DNA of 64,000 bases. Origin: SVFI01 sp045588655. GTDB lineage: Bacteria > Bacillota > Clostridia > Lachnospirales > Lachnospiraceae. Positions 35,937 through 44,711 of the stretch are shown here, piece after piece; the first letter of the stretch is position 1, and the number at the start of each line of letters is the position of its first letter. The DNA lies in contig JAZNEP010000021.1 in NCBI GenBank assembly GCA_045588655.1, forward strand, positions 15,307 through 79,306, in the 5' to 3' direction. The notes under the pieces were generated by a model that was not told where the DNA came from, did not search any database, and saw only the letters and a list, made by a program, of their open reading frames with translations. The position numbers and the translations under genes are program-made.

Positions 35937-36941
35937 ATGTCCGAACATAGAGTGCTTACACCAGAAGAAATGCTGGAAAACATATTTGTACATATTAATC
36001 AGCTTTCCGTAGAAAAAGATTTTTCTACAACGATTCAGATTTTGACAGAGCTTGGGCGAATGCTGGTGAATGCAGATCGAACCTCTTTTTGGGTATGGGA
36101 TCGTAGAAATAAGCAGCACTATACGATTGTAGCCATGGATAATGGAAAGATCATTGTTCCGGAAGGTAAAGGGATTGTCGGCGCCTCCATAATGAAAAAT
36201 GAAACTATCATGATTAAAGATACATCACTGGATTATCGGTTTGCATCGGAAGTGGATGAAGATACAGGTTATGTCACCAAATCCATCCTTTGCATGCCTG
36301 TGACAGATGCAAGTGGTGCAGTCATCGGTGCTTATCAGGCAATTAATAAAATGAATGAAGATGGTAGTATCGGAGAATTTACGGAAACTGATCAAACCAG
36401 ACTCGCTTTGGCAGCGGTATATTGCGGAAAAATGCTGGAATCCTATTTATTGTACAATGAGAATCATATGGATCCGGTTACAAAGTTGAGAAACAAGAAG
36501 GGCTTTTACGAATATTACAATAAACGAGTGCTTCCGTTCCTTCTAAACAGCAAAGTTTCGATTGTTATGGGAGATCTTGACTTATTTAGTCTGACCAACC
36601 GGATTTATGGAAAAAGCAGTGGTGATGCAGTATTGAAGGAAATAGCCGACATCATCACGTATCAGCTGGATTTGGATGATGAAGTGGTGCGTTGGGAGAA
36701 TGATCGTTTTCTGATTTTGCTGCCAGGACGTGATCAGTCAGAAGCAGTTGCCTTTGCGGAGGAGTTGCGCAAAAAAGTGGAAACAACAGAGTTTGTGTGC
36801 GGAGAGTACAGTATGCGTATTACCATGTCGTTTGGCGTGAGTGAAATGAAATTTGAGTATTCTTCCGATGACAATATCGGATTGGTAGAAAAACAATTAC
36901 AAAAAGCAAAAGATGAGGGTAGAAACAGAGTAGAATATTAA
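35937..36941 (+). CDS. GAF domain protein with degenerate GGDEF domain
   Basis: 334 residues. A GAF domain covers about 20-170 (RTSFWVWDRRNKQHYT, GKGIVGASIMKNE, SILCMPVTDASGAVIGAYQAINK). A GGDEF-fold domain follows (about 178-334; DPVTKLRNKKGFYEYY), but the signature is WENDRF at 253-258, so both active-site glycines are lost. The metal strand MGDLDLF keeps two Asp residues. Loss of cyclase activity is likely; it could bind GTP or act as an allosteric partner (inference). RBS is taggaggt. Confidence 0.88.
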   Translation: MSEHRVLTPEEMLENIFVHINQLSVEKDFSTTIQILTELGRMLVNADRTSFWVWDRRNKQHYTIVAMDNGKIIVPEGKGIVGASIMKNETIMIKDTSLDYRFASEVDEDTGYVTKSILCMPVTDASGAVIGAYQAINKMNEDGSIGEFTETDQTRLALAAVYCGKMLESYLLYNENHMDPVTKLRNKKGFYEYYNKRVLPFLLNSKVSIVMGDLDLFSLTNRIYGKSSGDAVLKEIADIITYQLDLDDEVVRWENDRFLILLPGRDQSEAVAFAEELRKKVETTEFVCGEYSMRITMSFGVSEMKFEYSSDDNIGLVEKQLQKAKDEGRNRVEY

Positions 36942-36960
36942 GTTAACAGGAGGTAACCAA

Positions 36961-37290
36961 ATGATTGTATCATTTGCAGAGATGGAAGAAAAAGTGCTGC
37001 CAGAATTCAAAGGCGGGCAAAAGCAATATAATGTAAAGATGTTTACAGAAGGTAATAACAAGATAATGTCTGGGAAATTGGTTCCTGGTGCAAGTATTGG
37101 ATTACATACACACGAAACGGATTGTGAAGTCATATTCATTACAGAGGGGATGGGAAAAACGGTGGAAGATGGAAAAGAGAACCGAGTATGTGCGGGTATG
37201 GCACTCTTTTGTCAAAAGGGACATCAGCATATGCTGGTAAATGATAGTGATGCAGATCTCTGCTTTTATGCGGCAGTGATTGAACAGTAG
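36961..37290 (+). CDS. Single-domain cupin protein
   Basis: 109 residues forming one cupin barrel. Motif 1 is GLHTHETDCEVIFITEG (His, His and Glu ligands) and motif 2 is CQKGHQHMLVN. It should bind a divalent metal. Such small cupins are enzymes or ligand-binding proteins and the role here is unknown. RBS is aggaggta. The next gene, an FMN-reductase-like protein, starts 32 nt downstream and is probably in the same operon. Confidence 0.85.
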   Translation: MIVSFAEMEEKVLPEFKGGQKQYNVKMFTEGNNKIMSGKLVPGASIGLHTHETDCEVIFITEGMGKTVEDGKENRVCAGMALFCQKGHQHMLVNDSDADLCFYAAVIEQ

Positions 37291-37322
37291 TGGAAGAGAA
37301 ATGCAAAAAAGGAGAATGGGAA

Positions 37323-37949
37323 ATGAAAGTATTACTAATCAATGGTAGTGCAAAGCCGAATGGATGTACAAATGAGGCATTGGTAGAGATTGCAAACACG
37401 TTACAGCAGGAAGGAATAGAAAGTGAAATTGTATGTATAGGTGGAGATGAAATCAGAGATTGTATTGGCTGTCACGGATGTGCAAAGCTAGACAATCTTT
37501 GCATGTTTGGGGACGATATTGTCAATGAACTCATTGATAAGGCCAAGGAATGTGATGGCTTCGTTTTCGGAACACCTGTCTACTACGCTCATCCGAGTGG
37601 ACGTATTTTGAGTGTGTTAGATCGTATGTTTTATTCGTCAAAACAAGTGTTTATGCATAAGCCGGGAGCAGCGATTGCATCTGCAAGAAGAGCAGGAACA
37701 ACGGCATCACTCGATGTGATAAACAAATATTTTACGATTGCAGAAATGCCGGTTGTATCTTCATCTTATTGGAATATGGTGCATGGTAATACACCGGAGG
37801 AAGTGCGTCAGGATCAGGAAGGACTGCAAGTGATGCGAAACTTAGCACGAAATATGGCGTGGATGCTCAAATGCATGGAAGCAGGAAAACAATCCGGAAT
37901 CCGTAAGCCGGAAAATGAGTATAGTCATTACACCAATTTTATCAGGTAA
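37323..37949 (+). CDS. NADPH-dependent FMN reductase / flavodoxin-like protein
   Basis: 208 residues from the ATG at 37323 (RBS aaaggag). The flavodoxin-like fold begins MKVLLINGSAKPNGCTNEAL, where the Ser/Asn/Thr loop binds FMN phosphate. CIGCHGCAKLDNLC (about 56-69) is a Cys-rich loop common in iron-sulfur flavoproteins and related anaerobe oxidoreductases. GTPVYYAHPSG contacts the isoalloxazine. Probably reduces quinones, nitro- or azo-compounds, or another electron acceptor (inference). Confidence 0.87.
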   Translation: MKVLLINGSAKPNGCTNEALVEIANTLQQEGIESEIVCIGGDEIRDCIGCHGCAKLDNLCMFGDDIVNELIDKAKECDGFVFGTPVYYAHPSGRILSVLDRMFYSSKQVFMHKPGAAIASARRAGTTASLDVINKYFTIAEMPVVSSSYWNMVHGNTPEEVRQDQEGLQVMRNLARNMAWMLKCMEAGKQSGIRKPENEYSHYTNFIR

Positions 37950-37955
37950 AAATGA

Positions 37956-37985
37956 AAGGGGCTGTTAAAAAGCCCCTTGTTTTAT
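37956..37985 (+). terminator. Intrinsic terminator between convergent genes
   Basis: Stem AAGGGGCT/AGCCCCTT with a 7-nt loop and TGTTTT tail, 7 nt after the FMN reductase stop. Confidence 0.82.
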
Positions 37986-38006
37986 GTATGTGAATGTATC
38001 TACGAT

Positions 38007-39020
38007 TTATTTTTGTTTGAGTAAGACATCCAGTAGTGCATTATCCTGAAATTGTGTATTCCCCTCCAAAAGATCAGAAAGAGAGGAAGAGTTCTTTTGC
38101 GTTTGCTTACGAAAGGCAGACGGTGTAAGTCCTGTATATTTTTTAAACATTTTATTAAAGTAGCTGCTGGAATTAAACCCGGTAGTTTCCGCAACCTCAG
38201 AGATAGAAATGGTGTGGCCGCTGTGAATAATCATAATGGCAGCGGAGTATACCCTGTACTTGATCAGATATTCAAACGGAGAGATTTTCAGACAACGTTT
38301 GAAACTTCTGCAGCATTCGCTTTTGCTAATGTGAATGGAATCAGCAATATCCTGTAGTGTGAGTGATTCGGAGTAATGTGTAGCAATGAAGGTAAGCGCG
38401 GATTTAATGCGTTCCTCATCTTGCAGTGCCTGAACGTTACCGGAACCGGAGTCTTCCGCAGGAATATTTTGCAGGCCTTTTAGGAGAAGAAGCCATGCTT
38501 GGCAGAGCAGGCTTTTGGTCATAAGTTCATACCCAAATTCCTGCGCTTCATTCACGTCGATAATTTCCTTAAGTTTATCAAAAAAGGGAACCATGTGAGT
38601 GTTCTGCTGAGTGAGTACATGGTAACGAAAAGTAGGATGATTGAGAACCGGATTTAAATAGTTTTCCGTCAGAGAGGAAGCCCGGTAACCAAACACATAG
38701 GACGTATGAAAAACGACAGAGTAGTAGATACAATGGTGATCTTCAAATGGTTTTACTCTGTGCAATACGTTTTTATTTATGAATAACCCTTGTCCGCTTT
38801 CGAGGACAACACTGTTTTCGCCTGCATAGAAGCGGGCTTTTCCTACTAGTACGACAATATATTCCAGCTCTTCATGCCAATGCCAATGTACGAGTTCCAG
38901 TTGCAAATCTCTGGAATCGACATAGTAAAGGGCAAACGGATAGTCTTGGTTTCCATGCTGTTTGAGTTCGTATAAATCATCACGGGTTCGTATCAATAAA
39001 TTTTGAGTGTCTTTATACAT
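38007..39020 (-). CDS. AraC-family regulator with N-terminal cupin domain
   Basis: 337 residues. An AraC-type cupin sensor (about 20-150; LVHWHWHEELEYIVVL) and two C-terminal helix-turn-helix motifs (about 210-305): LTLQDIADSIHISKSECCRSFK and ISEVAETTGFNSSSYFNKMFKKYTG, given here as separate motifs. It most likely senses a sugar or small ligand and regulates nearby carbohydrate genes. No adjacent obvious target exists besides the amylase 5 kb away. RBS is gggaggt. Confidence 0.92.
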   Translation of the reverse strand: MYKDTQNLLIRTRDDLYELKQHGNQDYPFALYYVDSRDLQLELVHWHWHEELEYIVVLVGKARFYAGENSVVLESGQGLFINKNVLHRVKPFEDHHCIYYSVVFHTSYVFGYRASSLTENYLNPVLNHPTFRYHVLTQQNTHMVPFFDKLKEIIDVNEAQEFGYELMTKSLLCQAWLLLLKGLQNIPAEDSGSGNVQALQDEERIKSALTFIATHYSESLTLQDIADSIHISKSECCRSFKRCLKISPFEYLIKYRVYSAAIMIIHSGHTISISEVAETTGFNSSSYFNKMFKKYTGLTPSAFRKQTQKNSSSLSDLLEGNTQFQDNALLDVLLKQK

Positions 39021-39136
39021 GGATTACCTCCCGCATCAAGAATTAATTTGTATACATTTTAACATAAAAAAAGTGAGGGGAAAACAAAAAGTATCAGAAT
39101 ATATATAGATTAAAATCATGTTTAGATGGGAAGAAG

Positions 39137-40879
39137 ATGGAGAATCAAAAATTGGATGATCAGTTGACCCTTGCTTTGAATGTTTCGGAGCAGTTGCGTA
39201 TGGAGTCAGAACAACTTCGAACGGGCTATGATGAAAGTAAAAAAACGTGGGAATTGATTGTGAAATATTCCGGTGATCTGACAAGGTTATCCGGAGATGA
39301 AGTAGTGGTTGAGGATTTAATAGCAGGATATGCAATTGTGACGCTTCCGGAGTTACTCATTCCGGCCTTTTCACAACTGGAGGAAGTGGAATATATTGAA
39401 AAACCCAAACGGATATTTCCGCAGGTACAGACTGCTTTACGAGTATCGTGCTTTCCAGAGCAGGGTCTGGGAAATGAACAGGAGAGTGGCCTGACAGGAG
39501 AAGGCGTATACATTGGCGTGATTGATTCCGGGGTAGATGTAACAATTTCGGTGCTCAGAAATACAGATGGCACAACGAAAATTGAGTATCTATGGGATCA
39601 GCAAAAGCAGGCGGATGTATCGCGCGGCGAACAGCCACCGGAGGGGTTTAATGTCGGCGTGGAGTATACAAAAGAACAGATTGACAAAGCGTTGCAGGAG
39701 GCAACCGCTCAAACGATTTCGGACGATGTGACTGGGCACGGTTCAAAGGTGGCGACCATTGCAGCGCAGGGAGCGGGTGGGAGCACGTTTGTAATTGTTA
39801 AGCTGGATGTGACAAATCAAATGAGTTATCCATCTACAACAAGCCTGATGAGAGCATTCACGTACATTGTCAGGAAAGCGAGGGATATGGGGAGACCTGT
39901 GGCAATCAATTTAAGCTATGGTAATACGTATGGTTCGCACGACGGTACCTCCTTATTGGAGAGGTTTATCGATGATATTTCCGAAGTGGGAAAAACGGTC
40001 ATTTGTGTGGGGAGCGGAAATGAAGGAGCGTCAGCAGGGCACTTTTCAGCTCAGATTACAGAGAATCAAGTGGTTGAGTTTGCAATCGGTAATTATGAAT
40101 CTGCATTCTCACTTCAGATATGGAAACATTATGCGGATCAGATGGAGATAGCAATTGTATCTCCGGGTGGACAACGGTATAACATCCTTCAGAATAGATT
40201 GGAAGGGGAAACGCAGGAGGTGGTACTGGAACAGACGAGAGTGCTGATTTTTGACGGAAAACCACAACCATATCGTGTGAAGGAAGAAATCTATCTTGAT
40301 TTTATTCCTCTAAATTTAGATAGTGTAGCGGTGGGTTATGTAAACCAGGGGGTGTGGGAGATAGAATTTCGTCCCCTAAAAGTGGTGAATGGAAATGTGC
40401 AGATCTATATGCCTTCGGAAGCAATACGCAGTAGTGGAACACGTTTTTTTCTGCCGACACCGAATGCTACTTTGACGATACCGTCGACGGCGGAAAAGGT
40501 AATAACGGTTGGTGCATATCAAGCATATTATGGCGCTTATGCGGATTTTTCCGGACGAGGGTTTGTTATGAATGCCACAGATATCAGTGAAGGTCTAACT
40601 AAGCCGGATTTGGTTGCTCCGGGAGTTGGACTACGTGTGATAGGAAGATTTGGAGAAGAGACGGTGAGCGGTACTTCCTATGCAACACCGATTGTGACGG
40701 CGGCCTGTGCGCTTCTTATGGAGTGGGGAATTATCCGAGGAAATGATCCGTATTTATACGGAGAAAGGGTAAAAGCTTACTTGATTCGGGGAGCGAGACA
40801 GTTAGCAGGATATGAAGAGTGGCCGAATGCTATGGTAGGTTGGGGGGCACTGTGTGTCAGGGACAGTATTCCAAGTTGA
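39137..40879 (+). CDS. S8-family subtilisin-like peptidase (Csp-like)
   Basis: 580 residues without a classical signal peptide. All three catalytic residues are present: Asp in GVIDSGVD (about 132-139), His in TGHGSKVA (about 199-206) and Ser in SGTSYATP (about 513-520). A ~170-residue beta-rich insert separates the His and Ser regions, as in the Csp spore-germination peptidases of Clostridia. The N-terminal ~100 residues look like a prodomain. A role in processing spore cortex lytic enzymes is possible but unproven. The single gene is flanked by a divergent AraC regulator and pilT. Confidence 0.85.
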   Translation: MENQKLDDQLTLALNVSEQLRMESEQLRTGYDESKKTWELIVKYSGDLTRLSGDEVVVEDLIAGYAIVTLPELLIPAFSQLEEVEYIEKPKRIFPQVQTALRVSCFPEQGLGNEQESGLTGEGVYIGVIDSGVDVTISVLRNTDGTTKIEYLWDQQKQADVSRGEQPPEGFNVGVEYTKEQIDKALQEATAQTISDDVTGHGSKVATIAAQGAGGSTFVIVKLDVTNQMSYPSTTSLMRAFTYIVRKARDMGRPVAINLSYGNTYGSHDGTSLLERFIDDISEVGKTVICVGSGNEGASAGHFSAQITENQVVEFAIGNYESAFSLQIWKHYADQMEIAIVSPGGQRYNILQNRLEGETQEVVLEQTRVLIFDGKPQPYRVKEEIYLDFIPLNLDSVAVGYVNQGVWEIEFRPLKVVNGNVQIYMPSEAIRSSGTRFFLPTPNATLTIPSTAEKVITVGAYQAYYGAYADFSGRGFVMNATDISEGLTKPDLVAPGVGLRVIGRFGEETVSGTSYATPIVTAACALLMEWGIIRGNDPYLYGERVKAYLIRGARQLAGYEEWPNAMVGWGALCVRDSIPS

Positions 40880-41044
40880 TAGAGGGGAAGATGTAGCAAG
40901 AGTAACATCTTCTGTTATGTTGGCTGGTAAAAATTGAAAATTAAAGAAAAAAGAAGTCGAATAAAAAAGAATGATTGACCCGTGGCAATGTGATGTTGTA
41001 ACATGGTAATGTAGCAAAGGTACTAGTGATTAAGGGGGTAACAG

Positions 41045-42091
41045 ATGGATTTTTTACAACTTATGGATTATGCGAGAAGAAATAATTGTTCCGACATTCA
41101 CTTGACGGTTGGAACGCATACAGCGGTTCGACGATTTGGTGAACTGGAGCTGTTGGAACCGATTCCGGATCCACTGGAAATGGAGGAAATGATTCTTTCC
41201 ATTTTAAATGAGGAGCAAAAGAGACACGTGCTGGCCGGGAAGGATCTTGATTTTTCCGGAATCACACCGGATGGTGCACGTATGCGAGTCAATGTGTATC
41301 GTCAGCGTAACAATCTCGCAGCGAGTATTCGTCTGCTTGAGAATACCACACCAACATTTGCCAATCTCGGACTTCCGGACACCGTTCGCATGTTGGCGGA
41401 TGAGCCAAGAGGACTGATTCTTGTCACAGGACCGACAGGTAGCGGTAAAACAACGACACTGGCAGCTATCATTGACCATATAAATAAGCATCAGAAAAAG
41501 CATGTATTAACCATCGAAGATCCGATTGAATATATTTATCCGCATGGAAAAGCGATGATTCACCAAAGAGAGGTTGGCCGTGACGTAGATTCGTTTGCGA
41601 CAGCGCTTCGTTCAGCACTGCGTGAAGACCCGGATATCATCCTGGTTGGCGAGATGCGTGATTATGAGACGATTTCGGCAGCGGTTACTGCAGCAGAAAC
41701 AGGACATCTTGTCCTTTCTACCTTGCATACAACGAGTGCGCCGCAAACGGTAGAACGTATCATTGATGCTTGTCCGCCACACGGGCAGAACCAGATGCGT
41801 ATGCAGCTTGCAAGTGTACTGAAGGGAGTGATTACACAGCAATTACTTCCGATGGCAAATGAAGAAGGCAGAGTAGTAGCAACAGAGATTCTGTTAAATA
41901 ATGAAGCAGTAGGAAATCTGATTCGAGAAAATAAAATGCATCAGCTCGAAAGTACCATGCAGTCCAATCTTGCAGCGGGAATGCACACATTAAATCATGA
42001 TCTGAAAATGCTTGTGATGCATGGAAAGATTACAAGAGACGTTGCATTACAATATTCCTCAAACCCAAAAGAAATTCAGCAGTTTATTTAA
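41045..42091 (+). CDS. pilT: Type IV pilus retraction ATPase PilT
   Basis: 348 residues of the GspE/PilT secretion-ATPase family. Walker A is GPTGSGKT at 129-136; the Asp box TIEDPIEYI, Walker B ILVGEMRD and His box TGHLVLSTLHT follow, matching PilT better than PilB in length and lacking the Cys4 zinc motif. It hydrolyses ATP to depolymerise pili for twitching or DNA uptake. No other pil gene lies within the window, so it may be dispersed from its operon. RBS is agggggt. Confidence 0.92.
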   Translation: MDFLQLMDYARRNNCSDIHLTVGTHTAVRRFGELELLEPIPDPLEMEEMILSILNEEQKRHVLAGKDLDFSGITPDGARMRVNVYRQRNNLAASIRLLENTTPTFANLGLPDTVRMLADEPRGLILVTGPTGSGKTTTLAAIIDHINKHQKKHVLTIEDPIEYIYPHGKAMIHQREVGRDVDSFATALRSALREDPDIILVGEMRDYETISAAVTAAETGHLVLSTLHTTSAPQTVERIIDACPPHGQNQMRMQLASVLKGVITQQLLPMANEEGRVVATEILLNNEAVGNLIRENKMHQLESTMQSNLAAGMHTLNHDLKMLVMHGKITRDVALQYSSNPKEIQQFI

Positions 42092-42118
42092 ATATATTAC
42101 ATGAAGAATTGCATTTGT

Positions 42119-42148
42119 AAGGCCGGAACGGGAATTGGTTCCGGCCTT
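42119..42148 (+). terminator. Hairpin after pilT, likely terminator
   Basis: 11-bp stem AAGGCCGGAAC/GTTCCGGCCTT with an 8-nt loop. The T tract is short, so termination may be partial. Confidence 0.6.
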
Positions 42149-42217
42149 GCCATATGTTCTATGTATTGTTAGAATAGATAGGATAAGAAAAAATATCTAT
42201 GCAAAGGAAAAAACAGG

Positions 42218-44026
42218 ATGAAATTAGTGGAGCTAGAATGCCCAAATTGTGGCGGAAAAGTAAATAGAATCGATGAGGACTGGGCAAAATGTCCAAGTTG
42301 TGAAACTGAGTTTTTGATTGACGAGGGACAACCGGAAAACGTCATACACATCCACGAGACACCAAATGCGTATCCGTGGAGAGCTGTTCTTATCACGGTA
42401 GGTATTTTAGGGCTTGCTATGCTTTTTATTTGTATTATTTGTATGCCAGCATCCAATGTAGAAAAGACAGAGACTGTCGTGGAAGTGACAGAAGAAGTGA
42501 CGATTAAATCTGCTTTTTTTCGAGAGGTTGTGATGCAGGTGTACGGAACTTCATACGAAAATGTCACTCCGGAGCAACTGGAGGAGCTTACATATCTGCA
42601 TGTTTATACGCAGAATAGAATAACATGTGTGGATTATCGGAGGAAGGATGGAGAAGTAAAGAGTGTAGAGATTGGAGGAAATTTACAGAAAGACTACATG
42701 GATCTTTGCTGTTTCCCAAATCTAAAGACCATCCGGCTACAACATGGTTCTCTACCGGAGAAGGTACTCACAAACTTGACGCAGCTGGAAGAAATTGAAA
42801 CCGAAAACTCACCGGAGGAACTTGCAGCACATTTGACTTTACCGGAAAAATTAAAAATCTACTATTGCCACAGAGCTGCTTCTATGGCGGGAATCAATGC
42901 GTTTTCCAATCTGGAATATTTTATGACAGATTATTATGAGACCACAGATATCCGTGCGCTGGCCTCGCTAACAAATTTAAAGACGCTCATCATTGAAAAC
43001 GGAGACAAGATTACAGATTTTGGGTCCCTTTCTTCGCTCACTCATCTGGAAGTGCTCGAGCTGGATGCAAATCAGATCAAGAATATATCTTTTGTAAAAA
43101 ACATGAATAATTTGACACAATTTTCACTCATGAATTCTGAGGTGATAGATTTGTCTCCGCTTTCGGGTAAAACGAAGCTTACCAAGCTTACCCTGGAAGA
43201 TAATTATGAGGTGGAAGATTATAGTGTACTGGGAACCTTTACAGAGCTTACTGTGTTGAATCTTGCGCTTGGCAAAAAAGGAGAAATGCCGGATGTGTCA
43301 GGGTGGACCAAACTGACAGAGCTTTCCATAAGCGGCACAAAAAGTTTGGAATTTCTCGCGAAACTTCCGACATTAAAAAAATTACATCTGTCTGGAGGAA
43401 ACAGTAGCCATTTTGATGTATTTGCATCGCTTACAAATTTGGAAGAGCTGAGTCTTGGAAGTATTTATGGAGATTTGAGCCGCTTGGATGCGTTGGCTGG
43501 CCTTACCAATTTAAAAAAATTGGATATCAATGCAATCACGGTGTATGGAAATGTGGAGGATATTTTTACGATTCCGGCATTGGAAGAACTCAATATCAAT
43601 GACTGCAGTTTTGCGCTTGATTTTGATAAAATACCGGAAAATCCAAATATGAAACGACTCTATATGAGTCGCGTCGCTCTTTGGGAGAATGTACAAGTGA
43701 TGCAGGACGGAATCGTGACCTACGTGGATTACGATGAGCTGGAACTCAAGAATCACATAGATTTCGTAAATAAGTTCCCAAATATTGAGGAATTGTATTT
43801 GCAGGGAAATCAGCTGACGGATGTAACATTTGCGGAAAGTTTGCAACAGCTTACAAAACTGGATGTCACGGATAATTACATTACAGATCTTAGGCCGTTG
43901 CAACAGCTTCCAAAACTGGAGACCGTCTGGTGTGGGCAAAACGCCATCTCTCAGGGAACGGATCTTGGAGAGGATGTAAATGTTGTGCTCGATTCAGAAG
44001 CAGAAGAAGGAGTCTGGTGGAAATGA
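42218..44026 (+). CDS. Zinc-ribbon / transmembrane / leucine-rich-repeat protein
   Basis: 602 residues. Two CxxC pairs (Cys8, 11, 25 and 28) form an N-terminal cytoplasmic zinc ribbon. One membrane helix lies at about 53-77. From about 140 to 585, leucine-rich repeats of the SDS22/internalin type recur (LTNLKTLIIENG, LTHLEVLELDANQIKNI), broken by irregular segments. The topology puts the LRR solenoid outside the cell, where it may bind protein or glycan ligands. The zinc ribbon suggests an intracellular partner. The gene overlaps the next by four bases. Confidence 0.82.
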   Translation: MKLVELECPNCGGKVNRIDEDWAKCPSCETEFLIDEGQPENVIHIHETPNAYPWRAVLITVGILGLAMLFICIICMPASNVEKTETVVEVTEEVTIKSAFFREVVMQVYGTSYENVTPEQLEELTYLHVYTQNRITCVDYRRKDGEVKSVEIGGNLQKDYMDLCCFPNLKTIRLQHGSLPEKVLTNLTQLEEIETENSPEELAAHLTLPEKLKIYYCHRAASMAGINAFSNLEYFMTDYYETTDIRALASLTNLKTLIIENGDKITDFGSLSSLTHLEVLELDANQIKNISFVKNMNNLTQFSLMNSEVIDLSPLSGKTKLTKLTLEDNYEVEDYSVLGTFTELTVLNLALGKKGEMPDVSGWTKLTELSISGTKSLEFLAKLPTLKKLHLSGGNSSHFDVFASLTNLEELSLGSIYGDLSRLDALAGLTNLKKLDINAITVYGNVEDIFTIPALEELNINDCSFALDFDKIPENPNMKRLYMSRVALWENVQVMQDGIVTYVDYDELELKNHIDFVNKFPNIEELYLQGNQLTDVTFAESLQQLTKLDVTDNYITDLRPLQQLPKLETVWCGQNAISQGTDLGEDVNVVLDSEAEEGVWWK

Positions 44027-44628
44027 TTTTATATATCGTACGTCATGGAGAGACAGAATGGAATAAAGTGAAACGCTTGCAGGGGCAGACGGACATTCCG
44101 CTTGCGGAGGAAGGAATACGTTTGGCAAAGGTAACCGGTGAGGGGATGCAGAAATTGCCCATTGATCTTGTGATTTCCAGTCCGCTCACAAGAGCGGTGC
44201 AAACAGCCCGGCTGATGACTGCGGGAAGGGATATCCCGATACTGACGGATGAAAGAGTCAAAGAGATTTCATTTGGCAAATGGGAAGGAGAATGCATTTT
44301 TGACAGCGAGGTGCTACCAAAGGAGTTTCGTAAGTTGTTTTATGAAGATCCGCTTCATTGTATATGTGCGCCGGGCGGTGAAACATTTTCTGATGTATGT
44401 AAGCGTACGGGAGAATTTTATCAAAGTCTGCTGGAAAACCCGGATTATGCGGAAAAATGTATTCTGATTTCAACACACGGAGCAGCGGGAAGGTGTTTGC
44501 TGACGCAGTTTTATGAAGATAAGACAGATATATGGCGTGGTGGGGTTCCTCAAAATTGCGCAGTGACGACCGTGGAGATACAGGATGGAGTGTGCCGGAT
44601 TGTGGAAAAGGATCAGATTTTTTATTAA
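44023..44628 (+). CDS. Histidine phosphatase (phosphoglycerate mutase-like)
   Basis: 201 residues from the ATG overlapping the LRR gene's stop; the frame extends 31 codons further upstream but lacks an RBS there and the family start fits here. The motif LYIVRHGETEWN carries the phosphorylated His (RHG), and STHGAAGR the second His. The length fits the small histidine phosphatase branch (PhoE/GpmB-like or alpha-ribazole phosphatase). The substrate is not assigned. Confidence 0.88.
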   Translation: MILYIVRHGETEWNKVKRLQGQTDIPLAEEGIRLAKVTGEGMQKLPIDLVISSPLTRAVQTARLMTAGRDIPILTDERVKEISFGKWEGECIFDSEVLPKEFRKLFYEDPLHCICAPGGETFSDVCKRTGEFYQSLLENPDYAEKCILISTHGAAGRCLLTQFYEDKTDIWRGGVPQNCAVTTVEIQDGVCRIVEKDQIFY

Positions 44629-44644
44629 GACAAGGCCACTTTTA

Positions 44645-44673
44645 TTGACAAAAATACGATTTGTTTTTATCAT
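44645..44673 (+). promoter_or_regulatory. SigA-type promoter of trpS
   Basis: TTGACA (44645-44650), 17-nt spacer, TATCAT (44668-44673), 38 nt before the ATG. The short leader leaves no room for a T-box. Confidence 0.7.
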
Positions 44674-44711
44674 ATACCTTGTATGTAAATTATAGATATG
44701 GAGCAGAAGAT

